A stretch of 64,000 nucleotides of DNA from an uncultured Clostridia bacterium (GCA_934621505.1 CAKTUU010000002.1:62001-126000), one strand, 5' to 3'; shown: positions 7,692 to 16,340, counted from the stretch's first letter. The notes: generated from the sequence alone by a model not told the origin. Numbers and translations are program-made.

Positions 7692-8779
7692 AGGAACCAC
7701 TGATGCATATTGTCAAGCGGGATGACGCGACCCTTTTGCGCGGGCTGGTCGTTCGGCTGGCCGCGCTGCTGCTTTCCCTGCTGGTATGCGCCGTTGTGAT
7801 TTACGGCCTGACCGGCATGAATCCCCTGAGCGTATACGCGGGCCTGTGGGACGGCGCGGTGGGCACCAGCCGCCGCCTGTGGATTACCCTGCGGGATACC
7901 GCTGTGCTGCTGTGCATCGGCTTTGCGGTGATGCCGGCCTTCCGTATGCGGTTTTGGAATGTAGGCGCTGAGGGGCAGGTGCTGATGGGCGCCATGGCCA
8001 CCGCCGCCGTCATGATTTACGGCGCGAACCTGCCCGCATGGCTGCTGTATACGCTGTGCCCCCTTGCGGGCGTCGCGGCGGGGGTGCTGTGGGGCGTGAT
8101 TCCCGCCTTCTTCAAGGCCCGCTGGAACACCAACGAAACCCTGTTTACCCTGATGATGAACTATATCGCCACTCAGGCGGTTTCCTTCGGCATTGTTTAC
8201 TGGGAAAACCCCTCCGGGTCCAACCATGTGGGCCTGATTAACAACGATACCAAGGCGGGCTGGCTGCCCTCCGTCGGCGGTAACAAATACCTGCTGACCT
8301 GTCTGATTGTGCTGGCGCTGGCGCTGATTCTTTATGTATACATGCGCTACAGCAAGCAGGGCTATGAAATTGCCGTGGTGGGCGAAAGCGAAAACACCGC
8401 CCATTACGCGGGCATCAACGTCAAAAAGGTGATCCTTCGCACCATGGCCATTTGCGGCGGCCTGGGCGGCGTGGCGGGCTACCTGCTGTGCACGGATGTG
8501 GGACACACCATCTCCACCGGTCTGGCGGGCGGCCGCGGCTTTACCGCCATTGTGGTGGCGTGGCTGGGCAAGCTGAACCCCTTCAGCATGATGCTGGTCA
8601 GCTTCCTGCTGGTGTTTATGCAGAAGGGTTCCTCTCAGCTGGCCACTCAATTTGGCCTGAATGAAAACGCCAGCGACATTCTGACCGGCATCATTCTGTT
8701 CTTTATTCTGGGCTGCGAGTTCTTTATCAACTACCGGGTGGAGCTGCGCAGGCATGAAAAGGAGGCGGCCAAGGCATGA
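7688..8779 (+). CDS. ABC transporter permease (YufP-like, BMP/nucleoside type)
   Basis: Membrane subunit of the importer, 363 residues with eight to ten hydrophobic segments. FRMRFWNVGAEGQVLMGA, WNTNETLFTLMMNYIA, YEIAVVGESENTAHYAGI and GRGFTAIVVAWLGKLNP are hallmarks of the BPD_transp_2 (branched-chain/ribose/nucleoside) permease family. It starts with an ATGA overlap on the ATPase gene and ends with another on the second permease, so translation is coupled across the operon. In this family the two permeases form a heterodimer. Confidence 0.92.
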   Translation: MKEPLMHIVKRDDATLLRGLVVRLAALLLSLLVCAVVIYGLTGMNPLSVYAGLWDGAVGTSRRLWITLRDTAVLLCIGFAVMPAFRMRFWNVGAEGQVLMGAMATAAVMIYGANLPAWLLYTLCPLAGVAAGVLWGVIPAFFKARWNTNETLFTLMMNYIATQAVSFGIVYWENPSGSNHVGLINNDTKAGWLPSVGGNKYLLTCLIVLALALILYVYMRYSKQGYEIAVVGESENTAHYAGINVKKVILRTMAICGGLGGVAGYLLCTDVGHTISTGLAGGRGFTAIVVAWLGKLNPFSMMLVSFLLVFMQKGSSQLATQFGLNENASDILTGIILFFILGCEFFINYRVELRRHEKEAAKA

Positions 8780-9756
8780 GCATTCTCATTACCTTTTTGC
8801 AAAAGGCCATCGCTCAGGGCATTGCCATCTTGTATGGAGCCAATGGCGAAATCCTGACCGAGAAAAGCGGCAACCTGAACCTGGGCGTGCCGGGCATGAT
8901 GTACATGGGCGGCGTAGCCGGTTTGATGGGAGCGTTTTTGTATGAAAACAGCGTGCAAAACCCCATTCCTGTGGTGGGCATGCTGATTGCCCTGCTTTGC
9001 GCGCTGCTCTGTTCCGCTCTGGGCGGGCTGATTTACAGCGTGCTGACCATTACCCTGCGCGCCAACCAGAATGTAACCGGTCTGGCGCTGACCACTTTTG
9101 GCATGGGCTTCGGCAACTTTTTTGGCGGCTCCCTGTCCAAGCTGGCTGGCGGCGTGGGCCAGATTTCCACCGCGGCCACCGCGTCGGTTTTCCGGGCGCA
9201 GATCCCAGGGTTATCCCAAATACCGGTCATCGGCCCCGTGTTTTTCAGCTATGGTTTTCTCAGCTATGTGTGCATTCTTCTGACGGTATTGCTCAGCTGG
9301 TTTTTGTACAAGACCCGCGTTGGTCTGAACCTGCGGGCCATTGGCGAAAGCGCGGCCACGGCCGATGCGGCGGGCGTAAACGTATCCGCCTACAAATACC
9401 TGAGCACCATTGCGGGCGGCATGCTGGCGGGCTTGGGCGGTCTATATTTTGTTATGGAATACACCGGCGGCACCTGGACCAACAACGGCTTTGGCGACCG
9501 TGGCTGGCTGGCCATTTCCCTGGTGATTTTTGCCCGCTGGCGGCCCTTGCAGGCCATTTGGGGCAGCATTCTATTTGGCGGGCTATACATTCTCTATCTA
9601 TACATTCCGGGGCTGGATCGCGGCGCGCAGGAGATTTTCAAGGCGCTGCCCTATCTGGTTACCCTGGTGGTACTGGTCATCACCAGCCTGCGCAAGCGGC
9701 GTGAGGATCAGCCCCCGGCGGGCCTGGGCGTAGCCTACTTCCGCGAATCCCGCTGA
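8776..9756 (+). CDS. ABC transporter permease (YufQ-like, BMP/nucleoside type)
   Basis: Second membrane subunit, 326 residues. The N-terminal GANGEILTEKSGNLNLG and PGMMYMGG segment, the mid-protein LRANQNVTGLALTTFG, and the late DRGWLAISLVIFARWRPLQA are typical of the permease that partners with YufP-like proteins. The ATG at 8776 overlaps the previous stop codon. The last gene of the operon, it ends with TGA at 9754-9756, and a palindromic repeat begins at the next base. Confidence 0.92.
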   Translation: MSILITFLQKAIAQGIAILYGANGEILTEKSGNLNLGVPGMMYMGGVAGLMGAFLYENSVQNPIPVVGMLIALLCALLCSALGGLIYSVLTITLRANQNVTGLALTTFGMGFGNFFGGSLSKLAGGVGQISTAATASVFRAQIPGLSQIPVIGPVFFSYGFLSYVCILLTVLLSWFLYKTRVGLNLRAIGESAATADAAGVNVSAYKYLSTIAGGMLAGLGGLYFVMEYTGGTWTNNGFGDRGWLAISLVIFARWRPLQAIWGSILFGGLYILYLYIPGLDRGAQEIFKALPYLVTLVVLVITSLRKRREDQPPAGLGVAYFRESR

Positions 9757-10015
9757 CCAGGGGCAGTGCCCCTGGACCCCGGACCGCTTCGCGGCGGGGG
9801 CAAGGCCCCCTCTGAACCGCTTCGCGGGGGCTTGGGTGAGTGTGTTTGGCGCAGAACATTTTGTTTTTCCGGACACGGAAAACCAAAATGCCTTGCGCAC
9901 GCCGCTGGAGGCAAGGCCTCCATCTGGACCGCTTCGCGGGGGCTTGGGTGAGTGTGATTGGCGCAGAACATTTTGTTTTTCCGGACACGGAAAACCAAAA
10001 TGCCTTGCGCACGCC
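9757..10015 (+). repeat. Palindromic REP-like repeat cluster with a 112-bp tandem unit
   Basis: It starts at the base after the permease stop codon with the palindrome CCAGGGGC-AGT-GCCCCTGG (9757-9775). A unit of about 112 bp then occurs twice in direct orientation (roughly 9800-9911 and 9912-10015), each copy ending in GGCGCAGAACATTTT and a 15-bp hairpin with a GACA loop (about 9857-9890 and 9969-10002), followed by GCCTTGCGCACGCCG. A third diverged copy lies at 58321-58473. Short open frames here are artefacts of the repeat. The region lies between convergent genes. Confidence 0.85.
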
Positions 10016-10121
10016 GTTTCAGAAACATTGGTATTCGTCGAAACGTTGTATATGCCATACAAGAAAGCCGAAGCGGGCGAATATTGCTTTGCAACAGCCG
10101 AAATGATGATGAGGGTACGCA

Positions 10122-10161
10122 AAATGGCCGGATTTTCCAAGCAAGGAAAATCCGGCCGTTT
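10122..10161 (-). terminator. Terminator of the PpiC gene (probably bidirectional)
   Basis: Perfect 13-bp stem GGCCGGATTTTCC/GGAAAATCCGGCC (10126-10138/10145-10157) with an AAGCAA loop. On the minus strand it is followed by TTTTGC. Confidence 0.8.
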
Positions 10162-10183
10162 GCTATTGCTTTATGCCCGCTGG

Positions 10184-11698
10184 TCAGGGCTGAGTGGTTT
10201 CGGCGGCTTCCTCAGTCGCTTCCGGTTCTACGGTCGTTTCCGGCTCCGCGGTAGCTTCCGCCTCGGCAGCGGCCAGTTCTTCATCAGCGGCGGCGGCTTC
10301 CAGTTCCTCTACCTGCGCCACAGTCAGCAGCACGTCGGTATATTCCACGGTAGCCTCGTTGCGCCAGCCGGTCATGACGTTGGTATACAGCTCCTGCTGC
10401 TTATCCGCCAGCAGTTCGGCGCGGCGGGATTCACGGTCCGCGTCAGACAGGGTTACGGGGCCGGCCTCCACATCGGAGATATACTTGACAATATGCACGC
10501 CGAAATCGCTCAGATAGGGAGCGGAAACACCGCCCAGGCTGTCGATGCTCATAGCGGCTTCCACAAACTCGGGCACATATTTGGTGGAGTACTGGCACAC
10601 TTCATAGCCGCTGGTCTTATAGGGCTCGTTTACCATGCCCTGATCGGTGGGTTTGCCATCCGTGTCCACGGCATAGGTGGCGATCAGCTCGTCAAAGTCC
10701 GCGCCATCGGCGATCTTCTGGTTGATTTCATCAATGGTGTCCGCCAGGGAGGCAAAGATGGCGGCCTTGGCCTCGTTTACCTGCTCCTCGGTCACAGGTT
10801 CCTCCGTGGGGGCGGGGGTAGCGTCGGCTTCCTCGGTGGTCTCCGCGGTATCGGCGGTTTCTTCCTCGGCGGTGGCGTTCTGCTGCTCCTCATAGCGGGC
10901 CTGCAGGTCGGTATAGGTCTGCATCAGGGTTTCGTCCACAGGCAGCAGAATATGCTTTACCGCGCGGAAACCGGCGGGCTTATAGGCGGGCGCGTCCAGC
11001 GCGGAGCCCATGCCGTAGGCGGCCAGCATCTGGCTGTATTCCACCTGGCTTTCGTAGTCGCAGTAGGCCTGCAAATCGTTTTCATACAGGGCCTTATCCG
11101 CGTCCACCTGGGCCTGATAGGCGGTATCGATTTCTTCATCGGTAACGGTAGCGTCCTGAATCATCATATCCTGCAGCTTTTGCAGGGCGCTGTTCTTGTG
11201 GTAATCCTCCGTCAGGCTTTCCTTGGTATAGCCGTTGTCGGCGTAATACTTTTCAGCGGCGGCGCGGGCTTCGGCCTTTTCCTCATCGGTGCTGTCATCC
11301 GTCAGGTCGGGGTAGTTGGCGCTGATGTAGCTGCTCATGGCGTTTTCCCAATCCGTGTCCAGCTGCGCGTCCGCGGCGGCGGCGTCTTCCTCGCTCAGGG
11401 GATAGAAGCCAAACTCCTGGGCTTTATCCATCAGCAGGGCGGCGTCCACGGCGATGTCCACCGACTTGGCCATCCACCACTGGGTGTCCAGATCGTTGGT
11501 GGAATCCACATAGCCGTAGCTGGTGTACAGGTTGAAGTAATAGGCGGCGTCCGCCCAGGTAATGTCCTTGCCGTTCAGGCGGGCTACAACCGCGTCGTCA
11601 GCGGGCTGCTGCACGGCGGTTTCTTCGGCCATGGCCACAGTGCCCAGCAGCAGGCACAGGCACAGAACCAGGCTTACCAGTTTTGCAAACTTTTTCAT
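10184..11698 (-). CDS. Secreted PpiC/SurA-like peptidyl-prolyl isomerase (foldase)
   Basis: 504-residue exported folding catalyst. The signal peptide (residues 1-24) ends at VAMA-EE without a lipobox. The SurA_N-type segment VARLNGKDITWADAAYYFNLY comes next, then a long helical region. The parvulin part opens at RAVKHILLPVDE and resumes at IADGADFDELIATY and PYLSDFGVHIVKYISD. An acidic Thr/Pro/Glu-rich insert of about 50 residues interrupts the parvulin fold, and the tail is a Glu/Ala/Thr-rich low-complexity stretch. It would act outside the membrane on newly exported proteins. Its promoter is at 11778-11806 and its terminator at 10122. Confidence 0.85.
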   Translation of the reverse strand: MKKFAKLVSLVLCLCLLLGTVAMAEETAVQQPADDAVVARLNGKDITWADAAYYFNLYTSYGYVDSTNDLDTQWWMAKSVDIAVDAALLMDKAQEFGFYPLSEEDAAAADAQLDTDWENAMSSYISANYPDLTDDSTDEEKAEARAAAEKYYADNGYTKESLTEDYHKNSALQKLQDMMIQDATVTDEEIDTAYQAQVDADKALYENDLQAYCDYESQVEYSQMLAAYGMGSALDAPAYKPAGFRAVKHILLPVDETLMQTYTDLQARYEEQQNATAEEETADTAETTEEADATPAPTEEPVTEEQVNEAKAAIFASLADTIDEINQKIADGADFDELIATYAVDTDGKPTDQGMVNEPYKTSGYEVCQYSTKYVPEFVEAAMSIDSLGGVSAPYLSDFGVHIVKYISDVEAGPVTLSDADRESRRAELLADKQQELYTNVMTGWRNEATVEYTDVLLTVAQVEELEAAAADEELAAAEAEATAEPETTVEPEATEEAAETTQP

Positions 11699-11777
11699 GT
11701 TCTACAACGTTCCTTTCCACATGTTCAGGTCCAGACGGCCCGCCTGAAATGGCGGGCGGCTAGCCCGGCTGTGTTTC

Positions 11778-11806
11778 ATTATGCCACACAAAGGCGGCTT
11801 TCGCAA
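11778..11806 (-). promoter_or_regulatory. Promoter of the PpiC foldase gene
   Basis: On the minus strand, TTGCGA (11801-11806), a 17-base spacer, and CATAAT (11778-11783). The leader carries a perfect 7-bp hairpin GCCCGCC/GGCGGGC near 11739-11758. Confidence 0.65.
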
Positions 11807-11883
11807 GGAATTTAGCGCCTTCGTCCAGAATGTTACAGACTATTCACAGGTTTGCCATGATTCAGACGAAAGGGTGGGGCAAA

Positions 11884-12339
11884 ATGCGTGTTTTGGTAGA
11901 AAAAGCCCGGCGGCGGCTGACGCTGTGGGACGGAGAGAAGCGGGTGGCCCAGTGCGCCGTAGGGCTGGGACGCTGTCCGGATGGTCCCAAACGCTGCGAG
12001 GGCGACGGGTGCACCCCGGAAGGAACGTATTTTATCTGCCTGGTGAAAGAACAGGGCAAATACGGCCGCAGTTTGGGCCTTAGCTATCCGGGACCTGAGG
12101 ACGCGCGCCTGGCGCTGCGGGAGGGCCGCATCAATGAGGAAACCTGCCAGGCGGTGCTTCATGCCTGCCGGGAAGGCCGCCGTCCCCCCTGGGGCAGTCC
12201 GCTGGGCGGGGAAATTTACCTGCATGAAGGCGGCGGCAGCCGCGACTGGACCCAGGGATGCATCGCTCTGGACAGCGGGGATATGGACTGGCTGTTTCCC
12301 TGCTGGCGGCAAATTGAGCAGGTGCGGATTGTGCCTTAG
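11884..12339 (+). CDS. L,D-transpeptidase (YkuD) family protein, no signal peptide
   Basis: Start at ATG 11884, behind GGGTGGGGC; upstream in-frame ATGs lack such a site. The 151-residue product is essentially a lone YkuD catalytic domain: VEKARRRLTLWDG starts the fold, TPEGTYFICLV matches the usual TPxGxF strand, and the active-site region reads IYLHEGGG then TQGCIAL, giving H114 and C126. L,D-transpeptidases make 3-3 peptidoglycan cross-links. Odd points: there is no signal peptide or membrane anchor, and the SHGC motif reads TQGC. It may act in the cytosol or be exported unconventionally. Confidence 0.85.
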   Translation: MRVLVEKARRRLTLWDGEKRVAQCAVGLGRCPDGPKRCEGDGCTPEGTYFICLVKEQGKYGRSLGLSYPGPEDARLALREGRINEETCQAVLHACREGRRPPWGSPLGGEIYLHEGGGSRDWTQGCIALDSGDMDWLFPCWRQIEQVRIVP

Positions 12340-12351
12340 CGGACGTGAAAA

Positions 12352-12571
12352 CGCCATGCCTTCATGAAAGAAAGCATGGCGCAGACTGTCGAAAAGCCCA
12401 TGATTGACCGCCAGCGCCCGCGAACAGCGCTTCGCTGGTTCGCGGGAAAAGTGCTGCGGCACAAGGCCTAGGGGCACTGCCCCTAAAACCCCGGCAGGAG
12501 ACAGTGCCTCCTGCACCTCCACTTTTTTGCCGATCTGAGCGCCATGCCTTCATGAAAGAAAGCATGGCGCA
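12352..12571 (+). mobile_element. MITE-like element A flanked by a duplicated terminator hairpin
   Basis: An identical 32-bp sequence occurs at 12352-12383 and 12540-12571. Each is a hairpin with CGCCATGC/GCATGGCG arms. Between them lies a 156-bp segment starting GACTGTCGAAAAGCCC and ending TTTTTTGCCGATCTGAG, which contains three palindromes: CCCGCGAAC...GTTCGCGGG, AGGGGCA/TGCCCCT and GCAGGAG/CTCCTGC. The ends are imperfect inverted repeats (CAGACTGTCGAAAA against CAGATCGGCAAAAA on the other strand). The site lies between the convergent L,D-transpeptidase and pheT genes. A second such element is at 18369-18616. Confidence 0.7.
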
Positions 12572-12581
12572 AAAATTTTCT

Positions 12582-14972
12582 TTAACCGCGAATCACCGCG
12601 CCAAACTTGTCGGCGCATACGGCCTGAACCTTGTCCATGGCCTTTTGCACCTCCTCGTTGGTCAGGGTGCGGTCGGCGGCGCGGAAGGTCAGGGAGAAGG
12701 CGATGCTCTTTTTGCCCAGACCAACCTGAATGCCCCGGTAAACGTCAAACATCTGAATGCTCTCCAGCAGATTGCCCGCGGCCTTTTTCATGGCGGACAT
12801 CAGCGGGCCCACGGCCACGGCCTCATCCATGACCAGCGCCAGGTCGCGCTGCATGGCGGGGAAGCGGGGCAGGGGCTTCATTTCACCCATGGGCATAAAG
12901 CTGGCCAGCAGGGTTTGCAGGTTGACTTCCGCAACCACGGCCCGCTTGGACATGCCGTAGCGCTCTCGCACGGCGGGGTGAATTTCACCCACCTGAGCGA
13001 ATACAACATTGCCCCGCACCAGCCGGGCCACCCGGCCGGGATGGTAGTAGCAGTCGCCGCCGGCCTCCACCTCGCAGGTGACGCCGCTCATGCGCAGAAT
13101 GGCCTCCACGGCGGTTCGCACGGTAAAGAAGTCCACATCCGCGCCGTAAGCGCCCAGGCACAGGGTCTGGGTTTCGGTGGGCAGGCCCTCCTCCGTGGGA
13201 TGGTGGTGGTCAAACACGGCGGCCATTTCATACAGGCTGGCGCTTTCGGTGGAATGGTTCATGTTAAAGGCCAGGGTTTTGCACATATCGCATACCAGCG
13301 TGGGCCGCATTACGGCGGTATCCTCGCCCAGAGGGTTGCGGATGGGCATGGGGTCGTTGCGCAAATCGCCCTCCGGCAGGCCCAGCTTTTGAATTTCCTT
13401 TACGCCGGTAAAGCTGTAATTCATAATTTCCAGATAGCCCATGCCGGTCAGCAGCCGTGTGATGCGGTTTTTCAGGGCCTTCATGGGGCTTACGCCGCCC
13501 TGGGTGGTTTCGCCCCGCAGGTTGGTGGCGCCGATGTGCTCGTAGCCGTAAATGCGCAGGCATTCCTCGCAAATGTCGGCCTCGCCGTCGATGTCCTCGC
13601 GGAAGGCGGGCACGGTCACGGTCAGGGTATCGCCGTCCCGCTGGCAGCCAAATTGCAGCTTGCGCAGAATGCGCACCATATCGTCGGCGGGAATGTCCAC
13701 ACCCGCCCGCTCCTGAATGCGGGCCACGCTGGCGGTAACCACCTGCTGGGGCTTGGGAGCGGGGTACAGATCGATGCAGCCGGTAACCACATCGCCCGCG
13801 TCCAGCAGGTTGACCAGCATACAGGCCCGGTCCAGGGCCTCCATAACGGTTTCGGGAGCCACGCCCCGCTCAAAGCGGCCGCTGGATTCGGTGCGCATAC
13901 CAAGGGCGCGGCTGGTCAGGCGGATGGCGGTGCGGTCAAAGCTGGCGCACTCAAACATCACATCGGTGGTGCCTTCGGTAATTTCGCTTTCCTCGCCGCC
14001 CATGATGCCCGCCAGACCGGTGGCCCGCTCCTGGTCGCAGATGACCAGGTCGTCGGTGCGCAGGGCGCGCTGCTCGCCGTCCAGGGTGGTCAGGGTTTCG
14101 CCCTCATGGGCGCGGCGCACCACAATCTGCCTGCCCCGTACCTTGCTCAGGTCAAAGGCGTGCATGGGATGGCCGTATTCCAGCATCACATAGTTGGTAA
14201 TATCCACAATGTTGTTGATGGCGCGCAGACCCGCGGCGTGCAGGTGCTTGCGCAGCCACATGGGGGAGGGGGCGATGCGCACGTTTTTGATGACGCGGGC
14301 GGCGTAACGGGGGCACAGGTCGGGGGCTTCCACCCGTACCTTGACCTCGCTGTGAATATCGCCGCCGGATTCGGTTACCGTCAGCCTGGGGGCCTTGTAC
14401 TCGGTATCCAGCGCCGCGGCGGTTTCACGGGCAATGCCGATAGCGCACAGACAGTCGGGCCGGTTGGCCAGAATTTCAAAATCCACGGCGGTATCGTCGA
14501 TGCCCAGAATGGCCTTTACATCCGTGCCCACAGGATAATCCTCGTGGAAGATCAGCAGCCCGGCCTCGCCTACGCTGGGGTACAGCTCCACAGGTACCTT
14601 CAGTTCGGCAGCGGAGCAGAGCATACCCTCGGACACCATGCCCCGCAGCTTGCCCTTTTTGATTTTAACGCCCCCGGGCAGATGGGAGCCGTCCAGAGCC
14701 ACGGGTACCAGCACGCCCGCCGCCACGTTGGGCGCGCCGCATACAATGTGCAAAGGCTCGTCGCCGCCCACATCCACGGTGCACTGGTGCAGGTGGGTGC
14801 CCTCCACATCCTCGCAGGTAAGCACACGGCCCACCACCACTTTATCCATGCCGCCGCTGACGTCCTCCACGCCCTCCACGGCGGTGCCGGTCATAATCAT
14901 GCGTTCGCTGTATTCCGCCGGCGTTACGGGAATATCCACATACTGCCGGATCATATTCATACCCAGTTTCAT
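12582..14972 (-). CDS. pheT: Phenylalanine-tRNA ligase beta subunit
   Basis: Full-length 796-residue beta chain of the (alpha-beta)2 enzyme that charges tRNA-Phe. Domains in order: tRNA-binding OB fold at the N terminus (KVVVGRVLTCEDVEGTHLHQC), B3/B4 editing region (ARVIKNVRIAPSP and NNIVDITNYVMLEYG), B5 domain, a catalytic-like core with GVSPMKALKNRITRLLTGMGY, and a C-terminal anticodon-binding domain (PLPRFPAMQRDLALVMDE). It starts 15 bases after pheS with GGAGGG upstream. Both genes are controlled by the T-box leader at 16062-16305. Confidence 0.97.
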   Translation of the reverse strand: MKLGMNMIRQYVDIPVTPAEYSERMIMTGTAVEGVEDVSGGMDKVVVGRVLTCEDVEGTHLHQCTVDVGGDEPLHIVCGAPNVAAGVLVPVALDGSHLPGGVKIKKGKLRGMVSEGMLCSAAELKVPVELYPSVGEAGLLIFHEDYPVGTDVKAILGIDDTAVDFEILANRPDCLCAIGIARETAAALDTEYKAPRLTVTESGGDIHSEVKVRVEAPDLCPRYAARVIKNVRIAPSPMWLRKHLHAAGLRAINNIVDITNYVMLEYGHPMHAFDLSKVRGRQIVVRRAHEGETLTTLDGEQRALRTDDLVICDQERATGLAGIMGGEESEITEGTTDVMFECASFDRTAIRLTSRALGMRTESSGRFERGVAPETVMEALDRACMLVNLLDAGDVVTGCIDLYPAPKPQQVVTASVARIQERAGVDIPADDMVRILRKLQFGCQRDGDTLTVTVPAFREDIDGEADICEECLRIYGYEHIGATNLRGETTQGGVSPMKALKNRITRLLTGMGYLEIMNYSFTGVKEIQKLGLPEGDLRNDPMPIRNPLGEDTAVMRPTLVCDMCKTLAFNMNHSTESASLYEMAAVFDHHHPTEEGLPTETQTLCLGAYGADVDFFTVRTAVEAILRMSGVTCEVEAGGDCYYHPGRVARLVRGNVVFAQVGEIHPAVRERYGMSKRAVVAEVNLQTLLASFMPMGEMKPLPRFPAMQRDLALVMDEAVAVGPLMSAMKKAAGNLLESIQMFDVYRGIQVGLGKKSIAFSLTFRAADRTLTNEEVQKAMDKVQAVCADKFGAVIRG

Positions 14973-14987
14973 TGCTTCATACCCTCC

Positions 14988-16016
14988 TTACCGCAGTTGG
15001 CTGAACAGACGGGCGTCGCCCTCGTAAAGCAGACGCATATCCCGGATGCCGTAGCGCTGCATGGCAATGCGCTCCAGGCCGATGCCAAAGGCAAAGCCGG
15101 AATATCTGGTGCTGTCGATGCCGCACATTTCCAGCACCTTGGGGTTGACCATGCCGGAGCCCAGCACCTCAATCCAGCCGGTGCCCTTGCAGATGGGGCA
15201 GCCCTTGCCGTGGCAGGCCACGCAGGTCATGTCCACCTCGGCGCTGGGCTCGGTGAAGGGGAAAAAGCTGGGGCGGAAGCGGGTGGTGGTGCCCTCGCCG
15301 TACAGCTTGCGGGCAAAGGCCTCCAGGGTGCCGCGCAGGTCGCTCATCTTCACATGCTCGTCCACCACCAGTCCCTCCATCTGGTGGAATACAGGGCTGT
15401 GGGTAGCGTCCACCTCGTCGGCGCGGTATACCCGGCCGGGGCAGATGATGCGGATGGGCAGAGGGCGGGTCAGCATGGCCCGGGCCTGCATGGGGCTGGT
15501 GTGGGTGCGCAGCACGATGTTATCGTCCATGTAGAAGGTGTCCTGCGCGTCCCGGGCCGGGTGGTTCTTGGGCAGATTCATCAGTTCAAAATTGTAATGA
15601 TCCAGCTCCACCTCGGGGCCTTCCATCACGTCAAAGCCCATACCGGTAAAGCACTCGATCAGTTCGTCCATCACCAGGGTGATGGGGTGGGCGCTGCCTA
15701 CTTTGGGCAGGGCCCGGGGCTCGGTCACATCAATGGTTTCGGCCTGAATGGCGGCTTCCCGCTCGGCGGCCTGAATGCGGGCCTGCGCCTCGTCCATGCG
15801 CTGGGTCAGGCGCTGACGCACCTCGTTAATCTGCGCGCCTACCTGGGGCCGCTCCTCGGGGGATAATTGCCCCATGCCCTTGAGCAGGGCGGTCAGCTCG
15901 CCCTTTTTGCCCAATACCTTTACCCGCAGCGCTTCCAGGGACGCGCTGCCGTCCAGCGTGTCCAGCTCTTTTTCCACACGCTCACGGATGTCACGCAGGG
16001 TATCCACAACAGCCAT
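14988..16016 (-). CDS. pheS: Phenylalanine-tRNA ligase alpha subunit
   Basis: 342-residue catalytic subunit. An N-terminal coiled coil (about residues 1-90) precedes the class II synthetase core: HPITLVMDELIECFTGMGF, the motif 2 region TSPMQARAM, the phenylalanine-site segment FRPSFFPFTEPSAEVD, and motif 3 GFAFGIGLERIAM. A CxxC pair (CVACHGKGCPICKG) sits between motifs 2 and 3, as in many bacterial PheS. GGAGG lies upstream of the ATG at 16016. Confidence 0.97.
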   Translation of the reverse strand: MAVVDTLRDIRERVEKELDTLDGSASLEALRVKVLGKKGELTALLKGMGQLSPEERPQVGAQINEVRQRLTQRMDEAQARIQAAEREAAIQAETIDVTEPRALPKVGSAHPITLVMDELIECFTGMGFDVMEGPEVELDHYNFELMNLPKNHPARDAQDTFYMDDNIVLRTHTSPMQARAMLTRPLPIRIICPGRVYRADEVDATHSPVFHQMEGLVVDEHVKMSDLRGTLEAFARKLYGEGTTTRFRPSFFPFTEPSAEVDMTCVACHGKGCPICKGTGWIEVLGSGMVNPKVLEMCGIDSTRYSGFAFGIGLERIAMQRYGIRDMRLLYEGDARLFSQLR

Positions 16017-16061
16017 TTCTTTGGTTCCTCCTTTTGCTTGCGTCGGTTGATGATGGGTAAG

Positions 16062-16305
16062 AAAAAATCCCCTCGTCCCCTATGGGACGAAGGGATTACA
16101 CTCCGTTGTACCACCCAAATTCCGCACGGGACAAACGACCCTGTGCGCTCTGGCCGCCGGTAACGGGGCGAACCGTCCTCCCCTACTGTTTTTTTCAGGG
16201 AAAAAGCTCGGAAGCGAATGGCCCGCGGCTGCCGCAGGCGGCTTTCAGCACGAGGCCGCCCTCTCTGACCGGTTGCCTGACGCGGACGTTGTTCTTCGTC
16301 ATCGC
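16062..16305 (-). promoter_or_regulatory. T-box leader (tRNA-Phe sensing) upstream of pheST
   Basis: On the minus strand the conserved T-box core GGGTGGTACAACGGAG reads from 16116 to 16101, followed by a terminator hairpin (arms within 16067-16097, loop ATA) and a run of six T residues at 16067-16062. Upstream, the stem I region includes the CAGAGAGGG signature near 16255-16265 and the TTC triplets of ATTCGCTTCCGAG near 16207-16219, one of which is probably the Phe specifier. Uncharged tRNA-Phe would favour the antiterminator and allow pheST transcription. Confidence 0.9.
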
Positions 16306-16311
16306 ATGGGC

Positions 16312-16340
16312 ATTATATCATGGCGCGGCTGGTTTGGCAA
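16312..16340 (-). promoter_or_regulatory. pheST promoter, overlapping the end of the anti-sigma gene
   Basis: On the minus strand, TTGCCA (16340-16335), a 17-base spacer and TATAAT (16317-16312). The -35 box lies inside the last codons of the gene at 16318-17547 and the -10 box begins at the base after its stop codon. No terminator separates the two units. Confidence 0.82.

Noticed and set aside
9836..11815. A 659-codon plus-strand open frame opposite the PpiC gene
   Set aside because: It is antisense to a gene with signal peptide and parvulin motifs, is Gly/His-rich, has no family motif, and begins in the repeat cluster.
12352..12571. attL/attR of an integrated phage or island at the duplicated hairpin
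   Set aside because: Only 156 bp lie between the copies, there is no integrase, and a second site has different duplicated flanks with the same insert ends.
12504..15866. An 1120-codon plus-strand open frame opposite pheST
   Set aside because: Antisense shadow of pheT and pheS caused by high GC and codon bias; low-complexity His/Gly/Ala composition.
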